Origin: Xylogone sp. PMI_703
Lineage: Eukaryota; Ascomycota; Leotiomycetes
Assembly (NCBI GenBank): GCA_021399445.1
Contig: JAJTUQ010000006.1
Coordinates: 2,294,001-2,358,000 of the forward strand
Reading direction: 5' to 3'
Length of the DNA: 64,000 nt
In this document: positions 59,501-64,000 of the stretch, one piece after another
Layout of the letters: the number at the start of each line of letters is the position of its first letter
How positions within the stretch are numbered: position 1 is the first letter of the stretch
Notes under the pieces: generated by a model
The model's database searches: none
What the model was told of the DNA's origin: nothing
What the model saw: only the letters and a program-made list of their open reading frames with translations
Translations under genes and position numbers: made by a program

Positions 59501-59927
59501 CCTGCTCGCCCATCCTGTACCTCCCTTCTGGGTCGGAACTGGCCACCTCCGAGCTGGGGAATAATTTCAGTGAGACTAGACTTTCCCGCCCGCTACCAGA
59601 TATATACAAAGATGCAGGACACCATTGTTGCTCCTTGCAGCCTGCTCTGCTCTCCTTGCTCACTTGCCTTCTTTGTACCTGTCACCTGCAGGTCTCCCTC
59701 TCTATAATTGTAATAACAGTTGACCTTTGGTTGACGTATTCTGCCCCGCTCAGTTCACCTTCCTCATATACGGCTGCATCTCTTCGATTAGCGATCTAAA
59801 TTACGCTCTTCCCTGGTCACTCAAAAGATACTTCACGTGTTCAATCCAAATCAACACCAAACTTTGCGCCTGAGGGACCACATCAAGAAGACCGTCTGGC
59901 ACACCAGACGCCGTGAAACTGCCCAAC
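56559..59927. other. 3.4-kb gene-free region upstream of the ABC transporter
   Basis: The largest gap in the window. Several open frames (for example 58655-59245 minus and 59294-59707 plus) lack any family signature and overlap one another on both strands. A perfect 14-bp tandem duplication lies at 59069-59096. From about 59450 the sequence is C/T-rich, and TATATA at 59600-59605, ~325 bp before the ABC start, could be its TATA box. Most of the gap may be a long regulatory region, a non-coding transcript, or a decayed element; I cannot tell which. Confidence 0.45.
59069..59096. repeat. 14-bp perfect tandem duplication
   Basis: GACTCCTTGCCGGC occurs twice in direct succession (59069-59082 and 59083-59096), about 840 bp upstream of the ABC transporter start. 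Likely a recent slippage duplication; a regulatory role is only possible. Confidence 0.7.
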
Positions 59928-62900
59928 ATGGCAGGCGATCCTGAGAAAGACGCGGAGAAGTCATCGTTGCCTGCGACTTTACGGCCATCGAGTCGTGGAG
60001 GCTCAAGTGGTGACCAGACCGATGCGATCCGCGACAAGGAAGCTGGAGGTCCCTCCGGTGATCAGAACGTGGACCTCAGCAAGCTGGACTCTAAAATTGT
60101 AGAGCCCAAGAGCGACGCGGAAAAGGACCAGGACCTATATTCGCACCTTCCTCCAGACGAGGCTGCCATTTTGCGCCGCCAGGTGGACATACCCGTCGTC
60201 AAGGTTGGCATCAAGACACTGTATAGATATGCAACGAGAACGGATCTCATCATCATATTCGTCAGTGCGATTAGCGCCATTGCAGCTGGCGCCGCCCTTC
60301 CCCTCATGACTGTAGTCTTTGGGAGTCTCGCGGGGACGTTCCAAGGCCTTACGCTGGGTTCTTACGACCATCATTCGTTCCAGCACACAATCACCCATTT
60401 GGTGCTGTACCTAGTATACATCGCCATTGCCGAATTTGTGACCATCTATGTCGCCACGGTTGGATTCATATATACGGGTGAACATATCAGTGGCAAGATC
60501 AGAGAGCAGTATCTTGCTGCTTGCTTGCGGCAGAATATTGGGTTTTTTGACAAGCTCGGTGCCGGCGAAATCACCACTAGAATTACGGCCGATACAAACC
60601 TTGTACAAGATGGAATAAGTGAAAAAGTCTCACTGACGCTAAGTGCTATCGCAACTTTCATCGCGGCTTTTGTTGTTGGCTTCATCAAGTCTTGGAAATT
60701 GACACTCATTCTATCTTCTACCGTGTTCGCAATTACCACTATCATGGGCGGCGGTTCCTCATTTATCATTAAGTTCAGCAAGCAGTCCTTAGAGTCTTAT
60801 GCTCTTGGAGGTACCGTCGCGGAAGAAGTTGTCTCGTCCATCAGGAATGCCGTGGCTTTCGGTACCCAGGATAAACTCGCCCGAGAATATGATAAGCATC
60901 TGAAGCATGCTGAGCACTATGGTTTCAAGCTCAAGACTGTCCTTGGGGTCATGGTTGGGTTCATGTTCATGATAATCTACCTGAATTATGGTCTGGCATT
61001 CTGGATGGGCAGCAGATACTTAGTCAAGGGAGAAGTCTCCTTGTCGCATATTTTGACCATTCTGATGGCTATCATGCTGGGAGCTTTCTCGCTCGGTAAT
61101 GTGGCTCCTAATGCCCAAGCTTTCACAACTGCCATGTCGGCTGCAGCCAAAATCTATAATACTATTGATCGGGTGTCTCCCTTGGATCCCGTTTCTGATG
61201 CCGGTGAAAAGCTCGAACATGTGGAGGGGACCATAGAGCTGAGACACGTTAAACACATCTATCCCTCAAGACCAGAGGTCGTTGTCATGGACGATGTAAA
61301 TCTTATCATTCCAGCAGGCAAAAAAACAGCATTGGTGGGTGCTTCTGGATCTGGAAAAAGTACAATTGTCGGTTTGGTTGAAAGGTTCTACGACCCGGTT
61401 GGCGGACAAGTTTTACTCGATGGCCATGATGTGAGTACTCTTAACCTTCGCTGGTTACGCCAGCAGATCTCTTTGGTTAGCCAAGAGCCTACTCTCTTCG
61501 GCACTACAATTTTCGAAAATATTCGCTACGGTCTTGTCGGCACTAGTCATGAGCTTCTGGAAATAAGCAAGCAAAGAGAACTGGTCATCGAAGCAGCCAA
61601 AATGGCAAACGCCGACTCATTCATCACTACCCTCCCAGAGGGCTATGAGACCAATGTTGGTGAAAGGGGTTTCTTGTTATCTGGAGGTCAAAAACAACGT
61701 ATTGCTATTGCTAGAGCTGTTGTTAGCAATCCTAAGATCTTGCTCCTCGATGAGGCTACCTCAGCTCTGGACACAAAGTCAGAGGGTGTTGTGCAAGCCG
61801 CTTTAGAAGTTGCATCTGCAGGACGAACAACGATCACCATTGCGCACCGCTTATCTACGATCAAAGACGCCGATAATATTGTTGTTATGAACCAGGGCCG
61901 CATCATTGAGCAAGGTACGCATGATGAGTTGCTGACCAAACAAGGTGCATACTTCAACCTGGTCGAGGCTCAGAAAATCGCTGCAACCAATGAACTGTCT
62001 CCGGAGGAACAAGCCGAGGTTGATGCTGAAGATGATGAACTTATTCGACAAGCATCAGGGAAAAACGAAGATGCTCCTGATTATGTAGAGGACCCGGATG
62101 ATGTGAACATTGCCAATAAATTGAACAGGACAGACACTACGAAGTCAAAATCCTCCCTAGCACTTGCCAAGAGGAAGCCTGAGGAAGACAAACGTTACAG
62201 CCTATGGACATTAATCAAACTAATCGCATCCTTCAATAAGACGGAGGTCCATTATATGATTATTGGCCTCGTTTTCTCTATTATTTGTGGTGCAGGAAAC
62301 CCAACCCAAGCTGTCTTTTTCGCCAAGGAGATTCTCACTTTGTCTTTGCCTGTTCAAATATATGCACACAAAATCCGGCACGACGCAGATTTCTGGTCCC
62401 TGATGTACTTAATGCTCGCTTTTGTTGAGTTGTTAGCTTTCTGCGCTCAAGGTATCGCATTCGCATTCTGTTCCGAACGGTTGATCCGCCGTGTCAGGGA
62501 CCGAGCTTTCAGGACTCTTCTCCGTCAAGATATCGAGTTCTTCGACAGGGAAGAGAACACCTCCGGCGCCCTTACATCGTTTCTGAGTACAGAAACCACG
62601 CATGTTGCTGGTCTATCTGGCGTCACTCTTGGCACTATTCTAAACGTCCTAACGACACTCATAGTGGCTATTGTTCTCTCAATCTCCCTTGCCTGGAAAT
62701 TAGCTCTTGTCTGCATCTCCACAATCCCAGTTCTGCTAGCATGCGGATTCCTACGTTTTTGGTTACTGGCAAGATTCCAGCAGCGCGCAAAGAAAGCCTA
62801 CGAAAAGAGTGCAAGCTTTGCTTGTGAAGCCACAAGCGCCATTCGGACTGTGGCATCCTTGACCAGGGAGCATGATGTCTTGAAACAATACCACGATGCT

Positions 62901-64000
62901 CTCGCAACCCAAGAAAGGAAAAGTTTAATTTCAGTCCTAAAATCGAGTTCGCTTTATGCGGCAAGTCAGAGTTTGATCTTCCTTTGCGTCGCACTCGGAT
63001 TCTGGTATGGTAGTGGAAGGCTGCTCGATGGAGAGTACACACTCTTCCAGTTCTTCGTCTGTTTCTCCTCTATTATTTTCGGCGCACAGTCTGCTGGAAC
63101 GATTTTCTCTTTTGCTCGTGAGTACCCTCCTAAATATCCTTGTGGTATTTACTTGGCGGACGAATTGCTAACGCTTTTGTAGCCGATATGGGTAAGGCCA
63201 AAGAAGCAGCTAATGAGCTCAAGAACTTATTTGATCGCAAACCGAAAATTGACACCTGGTCCAGTGATGGTACCCCTGTCACTTCAATGGAAGGTACTGT
63301 CGAGTTCCGTGACGTCCATTTCCGCTATCCCACACGTCCTGAACAACCCGTCCTCCGTGGTTTGAACCTTCATGTTAAACCTGGGCAGTACATTGCTCTA
63401 GTTGGTGCCTCTGGTTGTGGTAAATCTACTACCATTGCTCTTCTGGAAAGGTTCTATGATCCTCTATCGGGAGGAATCTTTGTAGACGGAAAGGAGATCA
63501 GTTCCCTCAATGTCAACGATTACAGATCTTTCATTGCGCTTGTCAGTCAAGAACCAACCCTCTACCAAGGATCTATTCGAGAAAATATCCTTCTGGGTGC
63601 CGACCGTGAGGATGTTTCCGACCAAGATATCGAATTCGCCTGTCGTGAAGCAAACATCTACGATTTCATCATGTCTCTTCCTGAAGGTTTCAACACAGTT
63701 GTTGGCTCGAAGGGTTCTCTTCTCTCTGGTGGTCAGAAACAGCGTATTGCAATTGCTCGTGCCCTGCTCCGAGACCCTAAGATCTTGTTATTGGATGAGG
63801 CAACATCAGCATTGGATAGTGAGAGTGAGCACGTTGTACAAGCAGCATTGGATAAAGCCGCCAAAGGACGAACCACCATTGCCGTCGCACACAGATTGAG
63901 TACGATTCAAAAGGCAGATATCATTTACGTCTTTGACCAAGGTGTTGTAGTCGAGAGTGGAGACCACGAGGTATTGATGCGGAAAGGTGGAAGATACTCC
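59928..64000 (+). CDS. Full-size ABCB (MDR-type) transporter, 3' end outside window
   Basis: Plasma-membrane efflux pump of the ABC-B/MDR class, likely to export drugs or toxic metabolites. Exon 1 59928-63117, intron 63118-63182 (65 nt), exon 2 63183 to the window end; 1336 residues visible. Architecture TMD1-NBD1-TMD2-NBD2. NBD1 has Walker A GASGSGKST (about 471), signature LSGGQKQRIAIARA and LLLDEATSALDT. NBD2 has GASGCGKST, LSGGQKQRIAIARALL and LLLDEATSALDS, so both sites look catalytically complete. The N-terminus is a hydrophilic cytosolic tail (MAGDPEKDAEKSSLPATL). Without the splice the frame would end at 63182 after a short false tail. The last visible residues are MRKGGRYS, so only a few tens of residues are missing. 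It resembles pmd1/AbcB-type fungal pumps. Divergent from the chromodomain gene. Confidence 0.95.

Noticed and set aside
58655..59707. Several overlapping open frames on both strands upstream of the ABC gene
   Set aside because: They overlap each other, lack domains, and have Ser/Arg/Pro-rich compositions typical of chance frames.

Overview
The window is nuclear DNA of a filamentous ascomycete (Pezizomycotina). Nearly every gene has short introns (about 46-80 nt) with GT...AG ends and a CTAAC/CTGAC-like branch site. The genes include a fungal Mediator MED12 and MED16, an FHIP homologue, PMT4, Arp6, a stand-alone spermidine synthase (fused to saccharopine reductase in basidiomycetes) and a secreted-type M28 leucine aminopeptidase. 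Protein style suggests Leotiomycetes, but that is a guess. There is no CRISPR array, and I recognised no rRNA, tRNA or intact transposon.

Layout. 0.5-9 kb: homoserine kinase (+), O-mannosyltransferase PMT4 (-), a RidA/Mmf1-type protein (+), the Yhm2-type mitochondrial carrier (+) and a 71-residue hydrophilic protein (-). 9-21.5 kb: XPF/Rad1 nuclease (+), a 67-residue spliced hydrophobic protein (-), an F-box protein (-), a GNAT acetyltransferase (-), FHIP (-) and an NmrA-like reductase (-). 23-33.8 kb: MED12 (+), pantothenate kinase (-), a GCIP/cyclin-D1-binding-like protein (-) and Arp6 (+) from a 197-bp shared promoter. 34.7-47 kb: Afg1-like ATPase (-), MED16 (+), an R3H protein (-), spermidine synthase (+) and leucine aminopeptidase (-). 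47-64 kb: ER glucosidase II alpha (+), a Yar1-like ankyrin protein (+), a 1444-residue chromodomain plus tandem CCCH protein (-), and a full-size ABCB transporter (+) cut by the window end.

This is mostly a housekeeping region, not a biosynthetic cluster. Themes recur: transcription and chromatin (MED12, MED16, Arp6, chromodomain protein), ER glycosylation (PMT4, glucosidase II), and mitochondrial metabolism (RidA, Yhm2, Afg1). Homoserine kinase and the RidA protein both touch the threonine/isoleucine pathway. Most exon models were rebuilt by hand from splice signals, frame and family alignment from memory; reading frames close exactly in every model given.

The least explained items are the chromodomain-CCCH protein, the 67- and 71-residue genes, and the 3.4-kb gene-free stretch before the ABC transporter.
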